Part shown: one piece after another, positions 26,961 through 36,324 of the stretch | How the letters are laid out: each line of letters opens with the position of its first letter | Position numbering within the stretch: the stretch's first letter is position 1 | NCBI GenBank assembly: GCA_902363135.1 | Contig: CABIZF010000014.1 | Span: 10,625 to 74,624, forward strand | Direction of reading: 5' to 3' | Source: Lachnospiraceae bacterium | GTDB taxonomy: Bacteria > Bacillota > Clostridia > Lachnospirales > Lachnospiraceae | Length of the DNA stretch: 64,000 bases | Translations under genes and position numbers: made by a program | The notes under the pieces: generated by a model | What the model saw: only the letters and a program-made list of their open reading frames with translations | Told to the model about the DNA's origin: nothing | Databases searched by the model: none

Positions 26961-28124
26961 ATGGAAAGAAGACAGTCTCAACAGGAGCGACGGATACCGT
27001 CCGCTTCCTCAAAGCCAGAAATACCAAATGACCGGCGAACAGCCAGAAGCAGTGAGAAATCTGCATGGCAGAGCCGGACAAATACTAAAAGAAGCGACGG
27101 CCGTACATCCGGCGGAAGCAGATATGCAGATAAAAGAATTCCGGTAAAAGGAGCATCCGGGAGGGGCAGGCGCCTGGTCGGAAGAAAAAGGCGGCACAGA
27201 AACCGGCAGTTGCTGATCATTCTATTCCTTCTCGTGCTCATCGTCTGTCTTGCGGCCGGGATCGCACTGGTGCACAGCCGGAAGAAACGGTCCGATCAGG
27301 CACAGGCAGAGTCACAGGTGCAAAAGCTGCAGAAAACCGTCGATCTGAGCATGCTCGTAAGTCCGTATGCGATTCTGCTGGATGGAGAGAGCGGGAGCGT
27401 GCTCGCCTCAAAAAAGGGCGACGAGAAGATATTCCCGGCATCGATGGTCAAGATGATGACCGTGCTCACAGCGATCCGGTCGATCTCCGACCTGGATGCG
27501 ACGACGACCATGTCGGCCGATTTTTATGACGAGCTGTACGCGCAGGATGCGTCCCGCGCAGGCTTTGAGCCGGGCGAGGAGGCAAAGCTTCGCGATCTGC
27601 TGTATGGAGCCTTGCTTCCGTCGGGAGCAGAGTGCTGTATGCAGCTGGCGATCGAGGCAGCAGGGTCTGAGGGCGCATTTGTAGAGCTGATGAACCAGAA
27701 TGCACTGGATATGGGACTTGTACAGACCCATTTCACGAATGCGACCGGACTGCACAGCGAGGATCAGTATTCGACGCCGCACGAGATCGGGGAGATTCTG
27801 CGCACAGCGCTGAAAAATAAGACCTTTTACCAGGTGTTTACGACACATTCCTACACTGTGCAGCCGACTGCGGTCCATCCGGACGGATTTACATTCTGGA
27901 GCTCACTTTTTAAAAATATTACGGACGACAGTGTGAACGGCGGAAAGCTCATGGGCGGCAAGACCGGCTACACCGATGAGGCGGGCCACTGTCTGGCGAG
28001 CATGGCTAAGATCAACGGAAAAGAGTACATCCTCGTGACAGCCGGCTGGGCGCAGACGGATGATACAAAGTATCATATCTCCGATGCGTTCCGTGCGTAC
28101 AATCAGATCGCACCGGAAAAATGA
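26961..28124 (+). CDS. D-alanyl-D-alanine carboxypeptidase (peptidase S11, membrane-anchored)
   Basis: 387 residues. A strongly basic 80-residue N-terminal tail precedes a membrane segment (LLIILFLLVLIVCLAAGIAL, about 84-103), giving a type II topology with the catalytic domain outside. SxxK motif SMVK near 168, second motif SGA in LLPSGAECC and third motif KTG in GGKTGYT. Removes the terminal D-Ala of muropeptides. ATG 26961 follows AGGAGA at 26948-26953; an ATG at 26934 is in frame but lacks a ribosome site. The Asn of the usual SxN is Ala here, a variant common in Firmicute S11 enzymes. Confidence 0.85.
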   Translation: MERRQSQQERRIPSASSKPEIPNDRRTARSSEKSAWQSRTNTKRSDGRTSGGSRYADKRIPVKGASGRGRRLVGRKRRHRNRQLLIILFLLVLIVCLAAGIALVHSRKKRSDQAQAESQVQKLQKTVDLSMLVSPYAILLDGESGSVLASKKGDEKIFPASMVKMMTVLTAIRSISDLDATTTMSADFYDELYAQDASRAGFEPGEEAKLRDLLYGALLPSGAECCMQLAIEAAGSEGAFVELMNQNALDMGLVQTHFTNATGLHSEDQYSTPHEIGEILRTALKNKTFYQVFTTHSYTVQPTAVHPDGFTFWSSLFKNITDDSVNGGKLMGGKTGYTDEAGHCLASMAKINGKEYILVTAGWAQTDDTKYHISDAFRAYNQIAPEK

Positions 28125-28159
28125 GGCCAAATGGGTCTGTAAAACGGTGTCTGCGGCGG

Positions 28160-28966
28160 TCACAGCGGAAGCTGCTTTGCCTTTCTTTCCCGGAACACCG
28201 TATAATACCGGAAGCCGATCTCCTTTAAAATCGTTTCTGCCGTCGCAAAATCATACGCGATGTGCTCCGGGGCGTGTGCGTCGCTGCCGACGGTGATGAG
28301 CTCGCCGCCGAGGTCATGGTAGCGCTTCAGTATTTCACGGCACGGGTTCGGCTCGCCAAGGCCGTATTTCAGGCCGCCGGTGTTCAACTCCAGGCATTTG
28401 CCGCGGTCGATCAGCCGGTGCAGGATCGGATCGATGTGGTCGGCGTAGCGCCGGTACGTGTATTCCCGGTTGCGGTTCGGGCCGTAGCGCACGATGTAGT
28501 CGAGATGGCCGAGTGTATCAAAGTCCGAGTATCGGTCCAGATTCTCACGGATTTCATCAAAATACCGGATGTAGCATGTCTCTTCACATGTTCCCTCGAA
28601 AAAAGACGGGTAATACGGATCCCTGCCGTCGATGAAATGCTGGGAAGCGATGATAAAGTCAAACGGATACTGTGCGACAAGTGCCGGAAGAAGCTCCGTA
28701 CATTGCGGCTGGATGCCGAATTCCAGCCCGATGCGGATATCGATCACATCCCGGAAGCGCTCCCGTAATGCAGAGAGCTTTTCAAAATAGGCCGGAAGAT
28801 CGAGGCAAAAGTCGGGGCCTTCCGGAGGGCAGTCTGTATCGAGATGCTCCGTGAAGCACATTCCGGAAAGACCGATGGAGATGGCGCGCTGAATCATCGC
28901 CTCCGCAGGCGTTTCGCTGTCAGCGGAAAAGGAAGAATGCAGATGGCAGTCATAAAAAATGCCCAT
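28160..28966 (-). CDS. PHP-domain phosphoesterase, histidinol-phosphatase (HisJ/HisK) type
   Basis: 268 residues from ATG 28966 (AAGGAG upstream). Starts MGIFYDCHLHSSFSADSETP, the metal-binding HxH and Asp of PHP proteins, then MCFTEHLDTDCPP, GLEFGIQP, IIASQHFIDGRDPYY, FDTLGHLDYIVRYG, LELNTGGL and TVGSDAHAPEHIA. These metal ligands match histidinol phosphate phosphatases, last-but-one step of histidine synthesis. No other his gene is nearby, so a different phosphoester substrate cannot be excluded. Convergent with the carboxypeptidase gene. Confidence 0.85.
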   Translation of the reverse strand: MGIFYDCHLHSSFSADSETPAEAMIQRAISIGLSGMCFTEHLDTDCPPEGPDFCLDLPAYFEKLSALRERFRDVIDIRIGLEFGIQPQCTELLPALVAQYPFDFIIASQHFIDGRDPYYPSFFEGTCEETCYIRYFDEIRENLDRYSDFDTLGHLDYIVRYGPNRNREYTYRRYADHIDPILHRLIDRGKCLELNTGGLKYGLGEPNPCREILKRYHDLGGELITVGSDAHAPEHIAYDFATAETILKEIGFRYYTVFRERKAKQLPL

Positions 28967-29097
28967 AAAATCGCTCCTTTCTGTCTTGTGAATGGTGCAG
29001 AGTGCCGGAAAAACCGGCAAAATGTACATTCCGTAAACATAATAGTGGAAGAGATGCAAAAAGTCCACAAAATTTTACCCGGAATGCAGATTGCCAC

Positions 29098-29126
29098 TTG
29101 AATTTTTGGGACAAATTGGGTAAAAT
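29098..29126 (+). promoter_or_regulatory. Sigma-A promoter of gap
   Basis: TTGAAT (29098-29103), 17-bp spacer, TAAAAT (29121-29126). A leader of about 80 nt follows, ending in AGGAGG before the start. Confidence 0.65.
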
Positions 29127-29213
29127 AACAATCAGGTTGGGAAAGTTTTCACGAAGTCGAGAAATCCCAACATACTATCAAATTACATTTTACATTTAGG
29201 AGGAATTGTAATC

Positions 29214-30227
29214 ATGGCAGTAAAAGTTGCAATCAATGGTTTTGGTCGTATCGGTCGTCTGGCATTCAGACAGATGTTCGGTGCTGAAGGTTACGAAGTA
29301 GTTGCAATCAACGATCTGACAAGCCCGAAGATGCTTGCTCATCTGTTAAAGTATGATTCATCTCAGGGTAAGTATGCTCTGGCTGAGACTGTAAGCGCTG
29401 GCGAGGACAGCATCACAGTTGACGGCAAGACCATCAAGATCTATGCTGAGAAGGATGCAAAGGATCTTCCGTGGGGAGAGCTTGGAGTAGACGTAGTTCT
29501 GGAGTGCACAGGCTTCTACACCTCCAAGGAGAAGGCTTCTGCTCATATCGCAGCAGGCGCTAAGAAGGTTGTTATTTCCGCTCCGGCTGGAAACGATCTT
29601 CCGACCATCGTTTACAATGTAAACCACACCACTCTGAAAAAAGAGGATACTGTTATTTCCGCAGCTTCCTGCACAACCAACTGCCTGGCACCGATGGCAA
29701 AGGCTCTGAACGACTACATGCCGATCGAGTCCGGTATCATGTGCACAATTCATGCATACACAGGTGATCAGATGATCCTTGACGGACCGCAGAGAAAGGG
29801 TGACCTCAGAAGATCCCGTGCAGGCGCAGTCAACATCGTTCCGAACTCCACAGGAGCAGCTAAGGCAATCGGCCTTGTTATTCCGGAGCTGAACGGCAAG
29901 CTCATCGGAGCTGCACAGCGTGTTCCGACCCCGACAGGTTCTACCACTATCCTGAACGCAGTTGTTACCGGCGAGGCTACTGTTGATGGTATCAACGCAG
30001 CTATGAAGGCAGCAGCTACTGAGTCCTTCGGATACAACACAGACGAGATCGTATCTTCCGATATCGTTGGTATGAGATTCGGTTCTCTGTTCGATGCTAC
30101 TCAGACCATGGTTGTTAACCTTGGCAATGGCACTTCTCAGGTACAGGTTGTTTCCTGGTACGACAACGAGAACTCCTATGTAAGCCAGATGGTTCGTACA
30201 ATTAAGTACTTCGCAGAGCTTGCATAA
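29214..30227 (+). CDS. gap: Glyceraldehyde-3-phosphate dehydrogenase, type I
   Basis: Oxidises GAP to 1,3-bisphosphoglycerate with NAD. 337 residues. NAD-binding [16 protein letters not shown] (residues 4-19), catalytic cysteine in [17 protein letters not shown] (about 152-168) and [12 protein letters not shown] near the C-terminus. Biased codon choice suggests high expression. First gene of gap-pgk-tpiA. Confidence 0.98.
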   Translation: MAVKVAINGFGRIGRLAFRQMFGAEGYEVVAINDLTSPKMLAHLLKYDSSQGKYALAETVSAGEDSITVDGKTIKIYAEKDAKDLPWGELGVDVVLECTGFYTSKEKASAHIAAGAKKVVISAPAGNDLPTIVYNVNHTTLKKEDTVISAASCTTNCLAPMAKALNDYMPIESGIMCTIHAYTGDQMILDGPQRKGDLRRSRAGAVNIVPNSTGAAKAIGLVIPELNGKLIGAAQRVPTPTGSTTILNAVVTGEATVDGINAAMKAAATESFGYNTDEIVSSDIVGMRFGSLFDATQTMVVNLGNGTSQVQVVSWYDNENSYVSQMVRTIKYFAELA

Positions 30228-30251
30228 TTTCGTTTTAAGTAAGACCTGAAT

Positions 30252-30284
30252 AGAGGTCCGGTCGATTAGGACCGGGCCTCTTTT
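30252..30284 (+). terminator. Partial terminator between gap and pgk
   Basis: GAGGTCCGGT pairs with ACCGGGCCTC, followed by TTTT. Likely allows some read-through, leaving gap transcripts in excess of pgk-tpiA, a common arrangement. Confidence 0.55.
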
Positions 30285-30305
30285 AATGATAAGGAGGAAA
30301 TTCCA

Positions 30306-31526
30306 ATGCTTAATAAAAAAACAGTGGATGACATCAATGCAAAGGGCAAGCATGTCCTTGTAAGATGCGACTTTAATGTTCCGCTTAAGGATGGCGTTAT
30401 CACAGATGAGACCCGTATTGTAGCAGCACTCCCGACCATCAAGAAGCTGATCGCAGACGGTGGAAAGGTAATTCTCTGCTCTCATCTTGGAAAGGTAAAG
30501 AACGGACCGAACGAGGGCGAGTCCCTTGCACCGGTAGCAAAGCGTCTCTCTGAGAAGCTTGGCCAGGAAGTAAAGTTCATCGCAGACTATCATGTTACCG
30601 GCGAGGAAGCTACCAAGGCAGCAGATGAGATGAAGGACGGCGACGTGATTCTTCTGCAGAATACCCGTTTCCGTGGTGCAGAGGAGACCAAGAACGGCGA
30701 AGAGTTCAGCAAAGAGCTCGCTGATCTGGCTGACATCTATGTATGCGACGCGTTTGGTTCCTCTCACAGAGCACATGCATCTGTAGCAGGCGTGACCAAG
30801 TTCATCACTGCAAAGGGCGGCGAGAATGTAGTCGGATATCTGATGCAGAAGGAGATCGATTTCCTCGGCAATGCAGTCAACAATCCGGTAAGACCGTTTG
30901 TTGCAATCCTTGGCGGCGCAAAGGTAGCAGACAAGCTGAATGTTATCTCCAACCTGCTTGAGAAGTGCGACACTCTGATCATCGGCGGCGGCATGGCTTA
31001 CACCTTCCTGAAGGCAAAGGGCTGTGAAGTAGGTACCTCCCTCGTAGACGATACGAAGCTTGACTACTGCAAGGAAATGATCGAGAAGGCAGAGAAGCTT
31101 GGCAAGAAGCTGCTTCTTCCGGTTGACACCACGATCGCAGCAGAGTTCCCGAATCCGATCGACGCCAAGATTGAAGTTTCTGTTGTAAAATCCACCGAGA
31201 TCCCGGCTGACAAGATGGGTCTGGATATCGGCACTGAGACCGCTGCTCTGTATGCAGACGCAGTGAAGACCGCAAAGACCGTTGTATGGAACGGACCGAT
31301 GGGCGTATTCGAGAATCCGATCCTTGCAAAGGGCACGATCGCTGTTGCAAAGGCACTCGCAGAGACTGATGCGACGACCATCATCGGTGGCGGAGATTCC
31401 GCAGCAGCTGTCAACCAGCTCGGCTTCGGTGACAAGATGAGCCACATCTCCACCGGCGGCGGCGCTTCCCTTGAGTTCCTTGAGGGCAAGGACCTTCCGG
31501 GCGTTGTAGCAGCAGATGATAAATAA
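30306..31526 (+). CDS. pgk: Phosphoglycerate kinase
   Basis: Substrate-level ATP formation in glycolysis. 406 residues. [14 protein letters not shown] near residue 17, [33 protein letters not shown], the WNGPMGVFE segment near 325 and [12 protein letters not shown] near 360. AAGGAGG precedes ATG 30306. Confidence 0.98.
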   Translation: MLNKKTVDDINAKGKHVLVRCDFNVPLKDGVITDETRIVAALPTIKKLIADGGKVILCSHLGKVKNGPNEGESLAPVAKRLSEKLGQEVKFIADYHVTGEEATKAADEMKDGDVILLQNTRFRGAEETKNGEEFSKELADLADIYVCDAFGSSHRAHASVAGVTKFITAKGGENVVGYLMQKEIDFLGNAVNNPVRPFVAILGGAKVADKLNVISNLLEKCDTLIIGGGMAYTFLKAKGCEVGTSLVDDTKLDYCKEMIEKAEKLGKKLLLPVDTTIAAEFPNPIDAKIEVSVVKSTEIPADKMGLDIGTETAALYADAVKTAKTVVWNGPMGVFENPILAKGTIAVAKALAETDATTIIGGGDSAAAVNQLGFGDKMSHISTGGGASLEFLEGKDLPGVVAADDK

Positions 31527-31553
31527 AGAAAATTAGAAAAAGAGGAAACGAAC

Positions 31554-32306
31554 ATGGCAAGAAAGAAAATTATCGCTGGCAACTGGAAAATGAACATGAC
31601 TCCGAGCCAGGCAGTAGAATTAGTAAATACCCTGAAGGATCTCGTAGTAAATCCGGATGTAGACGTTGTATATTGCGTACCGGCAATCGACATCGTACCG
31701 GTCGTAGAGGCAGTCAAGGGCTCTGATGTAGCAGTCGGCGCTGAGAACTTCTACATCGAGGACAAGGGAGCATATACAGGAGAGATCTCCGCTCCGATGC
31801 TTCTGGATGCCGGTGTTAAGTATGTCATCATCGGACATTCCGAGCGTCGTGATTACTTCAAGGAGGATGATGCACTTCTGAACAAGAAAGTGCTCAAGGC
31901 ATTTGCTTCCGGCCTGACCCCGATCCTTTGCTGCGGCGAGTCTCTGGAGCTTCGTGAGAGAAACGCATACAAAGACTGGATCAATCTTCAGATCAAAGCA
32001 GATCTGGAAGGCGTAACCGCTGACCAGGTAAAGACCATGGTAATCGCTTACGAGCCGATCTGGGCAATCGGAACCGGCAAGACCGCAACTGCTGATCAGG
32101 CACAGGAGGTTTGTGCAATGATCCGTCACACCATCGCTGAGATGTATGATGAAGCTACCGCAGAGGCAGTTCGTATCCAGTACGGCGGATCCATGAACGC
32201 AGGCAACGCAGCAGAGCTCCTTTCCAAGCCGGACATCGACGGTGGTCTGATCGGCGGCGCAGCTCTGAAGCCGGATTTCGGTAAGATCGTAAATTACAAC
32301 AAATAA
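31554..32306 (+). CDS. tpiA: Triosephosphate isomerase
   Basis: Interconverts DHAP and GAP. 250 residues. [14 protein letters not shown] at the N-terminus (catalytic Lys), [10 protein letters not shown] (catalytic His, about residue 97) and [17 protein letters not shown] (catalytic Glu, about 168), plus [15 protein letters not shown]. Last gene of the operon; a terminator follows. Confidence 0.98.
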   Translation: MARKKIIAGNWKMNMTPSQAVELVNTLKDLVVNPDVDVVYCVPAIDIVPVVEAVKGSDVAVGAENFYIEDKGAYTGEISAPMLLDAGVKYVIIGHSERRDYFKEDDALLNKKVLKAFASGLTPILCCGESLELRERNAYKDWINLQIKADLEGVTADQVKTMVIAYEPIWAIGTGKTATADQAQEVCAMIRHTIAEMYDEATAEAVRIQYGGSMNAGNAAELLSKPDIDGGLIGGAALKPDFGKIVNYNK

Positions 32307-32372
32307 AGTTCATTTACCGTTAAGATGAATTTCGTATCCACGCGGGGCAGCTTCTAAAGGAGCCTGCCCAAG

Positions 32373-32414
32373 ACGCCATCGGGGACTGCCAACTGCAGTA
32401 TCCGGTGGCGTTTT
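32373..32414 (+). terminator. Terminator of gap-pgk-tpiA
   Basis: ACGCCATCGG pairs with CCGGTGGCGT, with ACTGC/GCAGT continuing inside, followed by TTTT. A second hairpin, GGGCAGCTTC-TAAA-GGAGCCTGCCC, lies just before it (32344-32369). Confidence 0.65.
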
Positions 32415-32476
32415 AAATATGTGCGGGAAAAGGATATCCGGCTGCCATCAGATGATAGTGTCTTTTCAAAACAGGG

Positions 32477-32505
32477 TTGTATTTTAGAACGCTTTCCAGT
32501 ATACT
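32477..32505 (+). promoter_or_regulatory. Promoter of hom
   Basis: TTGTAT (32477-32482), 17 bp, TATACT (32500-32505). No T-box or other riboswitch is recognised in the leader of about 125 nt. Confidence 0.5.
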
Positions 32506-32633
32506 GTTAGACGAATCCGACGTGTGCACAGAAGGTACGCAGGATGCTAAGAATGCGTAAAAAACAGGCGGCGCGGATAGATGCGAAACGGACGCGGATA
32601 AAGTGAAAGATGGCGCAATGGGAGGAAATAGCG

Positions 32634-33926
32634 ATGGAGAACAGAACGATAGGCGTGGCAATTCTCGGACTTGGTACGGTGGGACTTGGTACATGGAAGG
32701 TACTGAATGCACAGAAGGATGAGATGGTACATAAGCTGGGCGCGACGGCGGAGGTGAAGAAGATTCTTGTCCGCAATGTGGCAAAGGCAGCGGAGCGGAC
32801 CGGACATCCGGAGCTGATCACGAATGACTGGCAGGAGATATTGAATGATCCATCTATCGAGATCGTGATCGAACTGATGGGCGGCATCGAGCCTGCACGG
32901 ACCTACATCGGGGAGGCACTCGCGGCCGGAAAGCATGTCGTGACCGCCAATAAGGATCTGATTGCATCGGACCATGGTCATCTCATGGAAGTCGCTAAGC
33001 AGCACGGCTGTGATCTGATGTTTGAGGCGGCAGTGGCAGGAGCGATTCCGGTCATTACACCGCTGAAGCAGTCCCTTGCAGCAAATCATCTGACCGAGGT
33101 CATGGGTATCGTAAACGGCACGACGAATTTTATTCTGACCAAAATGGCACAGGAGGGAATGGAGTTCTCGGAGGCACTGGCACTTGCTACGGAGCTCGGA
33201 TATGCTGAGGCCGATCCGACGGCAGATGTGGAGGGGCTCGACGCAGCCCGCAAGGTGGCGATCCTGGCATCCATCGCGTTCAATTCCCGCGTAAGCTTTG
33301 AAGATGTATCGACCGAGGGTATCACAGGCATTACCGCCAATGATATCCGTTACGCAAAGGAGATGGGCTGCTGCATCAAGCTGATCGGCATGGCACACAG
33401 TGAGGGCGAGGGCATTGAAGCGTATGTGGCACCGATGCTCATTCCGCTCGGCCATCCGCTTTCGACGGTCAATGATTCCTACAATGCCGTATTTGTGCGC
33501 GGAGATGCAGTCGACAATGCGATGTTTCTCGGACGGGGCGCCGGAGAGCTTCCGACAGCAAGTGCGGTGGCAGGCGATGTCTTTGAGGTCATGCGGAATC
33601 TCGTGCACGGCTGCTGCGGACGCGTTTCCTGTACGTGCTACAAGGAGCTTCCGATCGTACCGATGGAAGAGGTGCGCAGCCGGTATTTCCTGCGCGTGCT
33701 GGTCGAGGATAAGATCGGTGTGCTTGCGATGATCGCAAATGAATTTGCCGGACATCGGGTGAGCGTACAGCAGATGATCCAGAAGGAGCGGATCAATGAC
33801 TGTGCCGAGATCGTCGTGATCACGGACCGGGTGTGCGAGGGCGATTTCAAGAAAGCGGTACACTGTATTGCAGAGAAGCCGAACACTCGCAAGGTCGAGG
33901 CTGTGATCCGGGTATATGGAGAGTAA
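32634..33926 (+). CDS. hom: Homoserine dehydrogenase
   Basis: Reduces aspartate semialdehyde to homoserine (Met/Thr branch). 430 residues from ATG 32634 with GGGAGG at 32620-32625; an in-frame ATG at 32610 precedes the ribosome site and is rejected. NAD-binding VAILGLGTVGLGTWKVL, the KHVVTANKDLIA and GIVNGTTNFILTKM segments, catalytic region ELGYAEADPTADVEGLDAARK, and a C-terminal ACT domain (about 350-430: FLRVLVEDKIGVLAMIANEF) for feedback control. A short AAAGGGG/CCCCTTT hairpin follows the stop. Confidence 0.96.
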   Translation: MENRTIGVAILGLGTVGLGTWKVLNAQKDEMVHKLGATAEVKKILVRNVAKAAERTGHPELITNDWQEILNDPSIEIVIELMGGIEPARTYIGEALAAGKHVVTANKDLIASDHGHLMEVAKQHGCDLMFEAAVAGAIPVITPLKQSLAANHLTEVMGIVNGTTNFILTKMAQEGMEFSEALALATELGYAEADPTADVEGLDAARKVAILASIAFNSRVSFEDVSTEGITGITANDIRYAKEMGCCIKLIGMAHSEGEGIEAYVAPMLIPLGHPLSTVNDSYNAVFVRGDAVDNAMFLGRGAGELPTASAVAGDVFEVMRNLVHGCCGRVSCTCYKELPIVPMEEVRSRYFLRVLVEDKIGVLAMIANEFAGHRVSVQQMIQKERINDCAEIVVITDRVCEGDFKKAVHCIAEKPNTRKVEAVIRVYGE

Positions 33927-33944
33927 AGGGGAGCAGCCCCTTTC

Positions 33945-33973
33945 TTGACAGCCGATAAAATTGAGTATACAAT
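33945..33973 (+). promoter_or_regulatory. Promoter of the cobalamin locus
   Basis: Consensus TTGACA (33945-33950), 17 bp, TACAAT (33968-33973). Transcription would start just before the riboswitch. Confidence 0.7.
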
Positions 33974-33979
33974 AAGAAT

Positions 33980-34140
33980 GTTGAGGTCAAAATGCGAGAA
34001 ATCCGGTGAGAATCCGGAACAGTCACCACTACTGTAAGGCGGACAAAAGGACATAACCACTGGAGTGCAAAAGGACTGCACTCTGGGAAGGGGTTCCGAA
34101 GGATGATGCTAAGTCAGGATATTCGCAGGATCAGGTGCTT
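33980..34140 (+). promoter_or_regulatory. Cobalamin riboswitch
   Basis: Landmarks of the cobalamin aptamer in order: GAGAAATCCGGTGAGAATCC (internal GGTG..GAATCC hairpin), CAGTCACCACTACTGTAA, an arm GAGTGCA..TGCACTC, GGAAGGGGTTCCGAAGGATG and the B12 box AGTCAGGATA (34112-34121). It heads the locus for corrinoid synthesis, so high adenosylcobalamin should turn the operon off. Confidence 0.9.
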
Positions 34141-34181
34141 TTCATTTCTGGGATGGGGGAATGGGGCAGAATGCAGAATAC

Positions 34182-34212
34182 AAAAGCATCCCATGGCCGG
34201 GGTGCTTTTTCT
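34182..34212 (+). terminator. Riboswitch expression-platform terminator
   Basis: AAAAGCATCCC pairs with GGGGTGCTTTTT around ATGGCC, with a T-run, 40 bp before the cbiK start. This makes transcription termination the likely control mechanism. Confidence 0.7.
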
Positions 34213-34250
34213 TTCCGGAGATTCCGGCAGAATACTCGGAGGATAGGATA

Positions 34251-35039
34251 ATGAACGATAAGAAAAAGGCAGTCCTTGTAGTCAGCTTCGGAACGAGCTA
34301 CGAGGAGACAAGAAAAAAGACGATCGACCAGATCGAGAACGATATGGCGGAGGCATTCCCTTCGTATGCAATTTACCGTGCGTGGACGAGCGGCATGATC
34401 CGTGCGAAGCTTTTGAAGCGTGATGGCATTCGCATTTACAATGTCTGTGAGGCACTTGAGGCGATGGCCGCGGACGGGATTCAGGAAGTCATCGTACAGC
34501 CGACCCATGTCATCAACGGGATTGAGAACGACCAGATGAAGGCGGATGTCGCAGCATATGCGGATCGTTTTATGCATGTCAGCATCGGTACACCGGTGCT
34601 GACGACGGCAGAAGACAGTAAATACGTCATCGATGCGATCGTAAAAGAGCTGCATCCGGCAAAGGATGAGGCGCTTGTGCTGATGGGACATGGTACAGAG
34701 CATTATGCTGATGCAGTGTATGCGGCACTGGACTATCAGTTCAAGGACCTGGGGCATTCCAACATATTCATGGGGACGGTTGAGGGCTATCCGACACTGG
34801 AATCCGTGATGCGTCTGGTACAGAAGGCGGGGTATCGGCATGTGGTACTGGCACCGTTTATGATTGTGGCCGGAGATCATGCAAACAATGATCTTGCCGG
34901 CGACGAAGAGGATTCGTGGAAATCCGTGTTTGAAGCAGCCGGATTTTCAGTGCGTTGTGTGCTGAAAGGACTGGGGGAATATGCGGACATTCGGAAGCTG
35001 CTGCTTTCGCATGCCGAAAAAGCAATGGAACAGGTGTGA
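34251..35039 (+). CDS. cbiK: Sirohydrochlorin cobaltochelatase
   Basis: Inserts Co(II) into sirohydrochlorin, the committing step of the anaerobic B12 route. 262 residues from ATG 34251 (GGAGGATAGG upstream). AVLVVSFGTSYEETRKKTI at the N-terminus, LVLMGHGTEHYAD near residue 147 (catalytic His) and FMGTVEGYPTLESV near 180 match CbiK. No signal peptide, so this is the cytosolic type. An upstream in-frame ATG (34161) lies in the riboswitch leader and is rejected. Confidence 0.93.
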   Translation: MNDKKKAVLVVSFGTSYEETRKKTIDQIENDMAEAFPSYAIYRAWTSGMIRAKLLKRDGIRIYNVCEALEAMAADGIQEVIVQPTHVINGIENDQMKADVAAYADRFMHVSIGTPVLTTAEDSKYVIDAIVKELHPAKDEALVLMGHGTEHYADAVYAALDYQFKDLGHSNIFMGTVEGYPTLESVMRLVQKAGYRHVVLAPFMIVAGDHANNDLAGDEEDSWKSVFEAAGFSVRCVLKGLGEYADIRKLLLSHAEKAMEQV

Positions 35040-35042
35040 GAT

Positions 35043-36275
35043 ATGAGTATACAAATGATTGGCATCGATCATACCCGTGCGGGGATTGATGTGAGAACGG
35101 TGTTTTCATTTACAAAAAAGAAGATGGCAGAGGCGCTGGCAGTGCTTCAGAAGGTGCCGGGGATCGAGGGCTGTGTGCTGATTTCAACGTGCAACCGGAT
35201 GGAGCTGTGGGCGAGTACCGATGACGGGTTTCCGGAAGAAGGGCTCTATGAACAGCTCTGTAAAATAAAAGAGGCGGATCCGGAGATGTACCGCCCGTAT
35301 TTTGTATTTCGCAAAGAGCGGGAGGCGGTGCAGCACCTCTTCTGGCTGGCAGGAGGACTGAAGTCGCGGATTCTGGGTGAAGATCAGATCGTGACACAGG
35401 TCGGAGAGGCACTGAGCTTTGCCAGAGAGCAGTACGCGACGGACAGCGTGATGGAGACGCTGTTCCGCATGGCCGTGACGGCAGCGAAAAAGGTTAAGAC
35501 AGAGGTGGAGCTTTCCCATACGGACAACTCCGTCGTGCGCACGGCGATCGATACGTTAAAGGAGCAGGGGCAGACCTTTTCCGGAAAGAAATGTATGGTC
35601 ATCGGTAACGGTGTCATGGGAAAGCTGACCGCGACGATGCTCCTGGCAGAAGGGGCGGATGTCACGGTGACGGTACGGCAGTACCGGAGTGGTATCGTGG
35701 AGATTCCGCTTGGCTGTAAGCGAATTGATTACGGAGCCCGTATGGAGCTGTTTCCAAAGTGCGATTATGTCGTCAGTGCGACGGTCAGCCCGAACTATAC
35801 GGTGACAAAGGAGCTTGTGGCGCAGGCCTATGCAAAGGAGGTCGTGCTGATCGACCTCGCGGTGCCGCGTGATATTGAGCCGACGGTCACAGAGCTTCCG
35901 GGCGTGCAGCTGTACGACATCGACTGTTTCCGGGCCGAGGCGCGAAGCGAAGCGCAGAAGGCAGCGATCGCACAGGCGGAGCATTGTATGGAAGAGCAGA
36001 TAGAGGAATTTTTCAACTGGTATGAGGGACGTGACATCGTACCGCGGATTCAGAGCATCAAAGAGGAGGCCGCTGCGGATGTGGAGGCGCGTCTGACAAA
36101 GAAGCTGCAGCACCTGCCGATGGAGGCGAAGGAGCTTGAAGAGCTGAAGCAGGAGATCCTGCAGGCATCTATGCGTGCGATGAACCACATGCTGTTCGGC
36201 CTGCGCGATGAGGTTAGCAGCCGGACCTTCCTGGAATGCCTGGACGGGCTGGAGAAGGTCTACGGAAATACCTGA
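35043..36275 (+). CDS. hemA: Glutamyl-tRNA reductase
   Basis: First committed step of the C5 tetrapyrrole route: glutamyl-tRNA to glutamate-1-semialdehyde. 410 residues. LISTCNRMELW near residue 44 with the catalytic Cys, GLKSRILGEDQIVTQVG near 105, and NADPH domain MVIGNGVMGKLTATMLL. The C-terminal dimerisation helix is present. Three bp after cbiK. With hemC, hemD, hemB and hemL nearby and no hemE/hemN, the product is probably used for corrinoids. Confidence 0.94.
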   Translation: MSIQMIGIDHTRAGIDVRTVFSFTKKKMAEALAVLQKVPGIEGCVLISTCNRMELWASTDDGFPEEGLYEQLCKIKEADPEMYRPYFVFRKEREAVQHLFWLAGGLKSRILGEDQIVTQVGEALSFAREQYATDSVMETLFRMAVTAAKKVKTEVELSHTDNSVVRTAIDTLKEQGQTFSGKKCMVIGNGVMGKLTATMLLAEGADVTVTVRQYRSGIVEIPLGCKRIDYGARMELFPKCDYVVSATVSPNYTVTKELVAQAYAKEVVLIDLAVPRDIEPTVTELPGVQLYDIDCFRAEARSEAQKAAIAQAEHCMEEQIEEFFNWYEGRDIVPRIQSIKEEAAADVEARLTKKLQHLPMEAKELEELKQEILQASMRAMNHMLFGLRDEVSSRTFLECLDGLEKVYGNT

Positions 36276-36324
36276 GCCAGGCAGCAAAAGCATGCAAAAA
36301 AAATAAATGGAGACCAAGTTAGTT

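Noticed and set aside
27600..27640. Loss of the second active-site motif (SxN) in the D,D-carboxypeptidase
   Set aside because: SGA at this position is, from family knowledge, a frequent variant among Firmicute S11 enzymes; SxxK and KTG are intact, so inactivity is not inferred.
29358..31445. 695-codon open frame on the minus strand across gap and pgk
   Set aside because: It is antisense to two highly conserved glycolytic genes with biased codon use, which keeps the opposite frame open. The protein is Cys/Leu-rich with no domain and no ribosome site.
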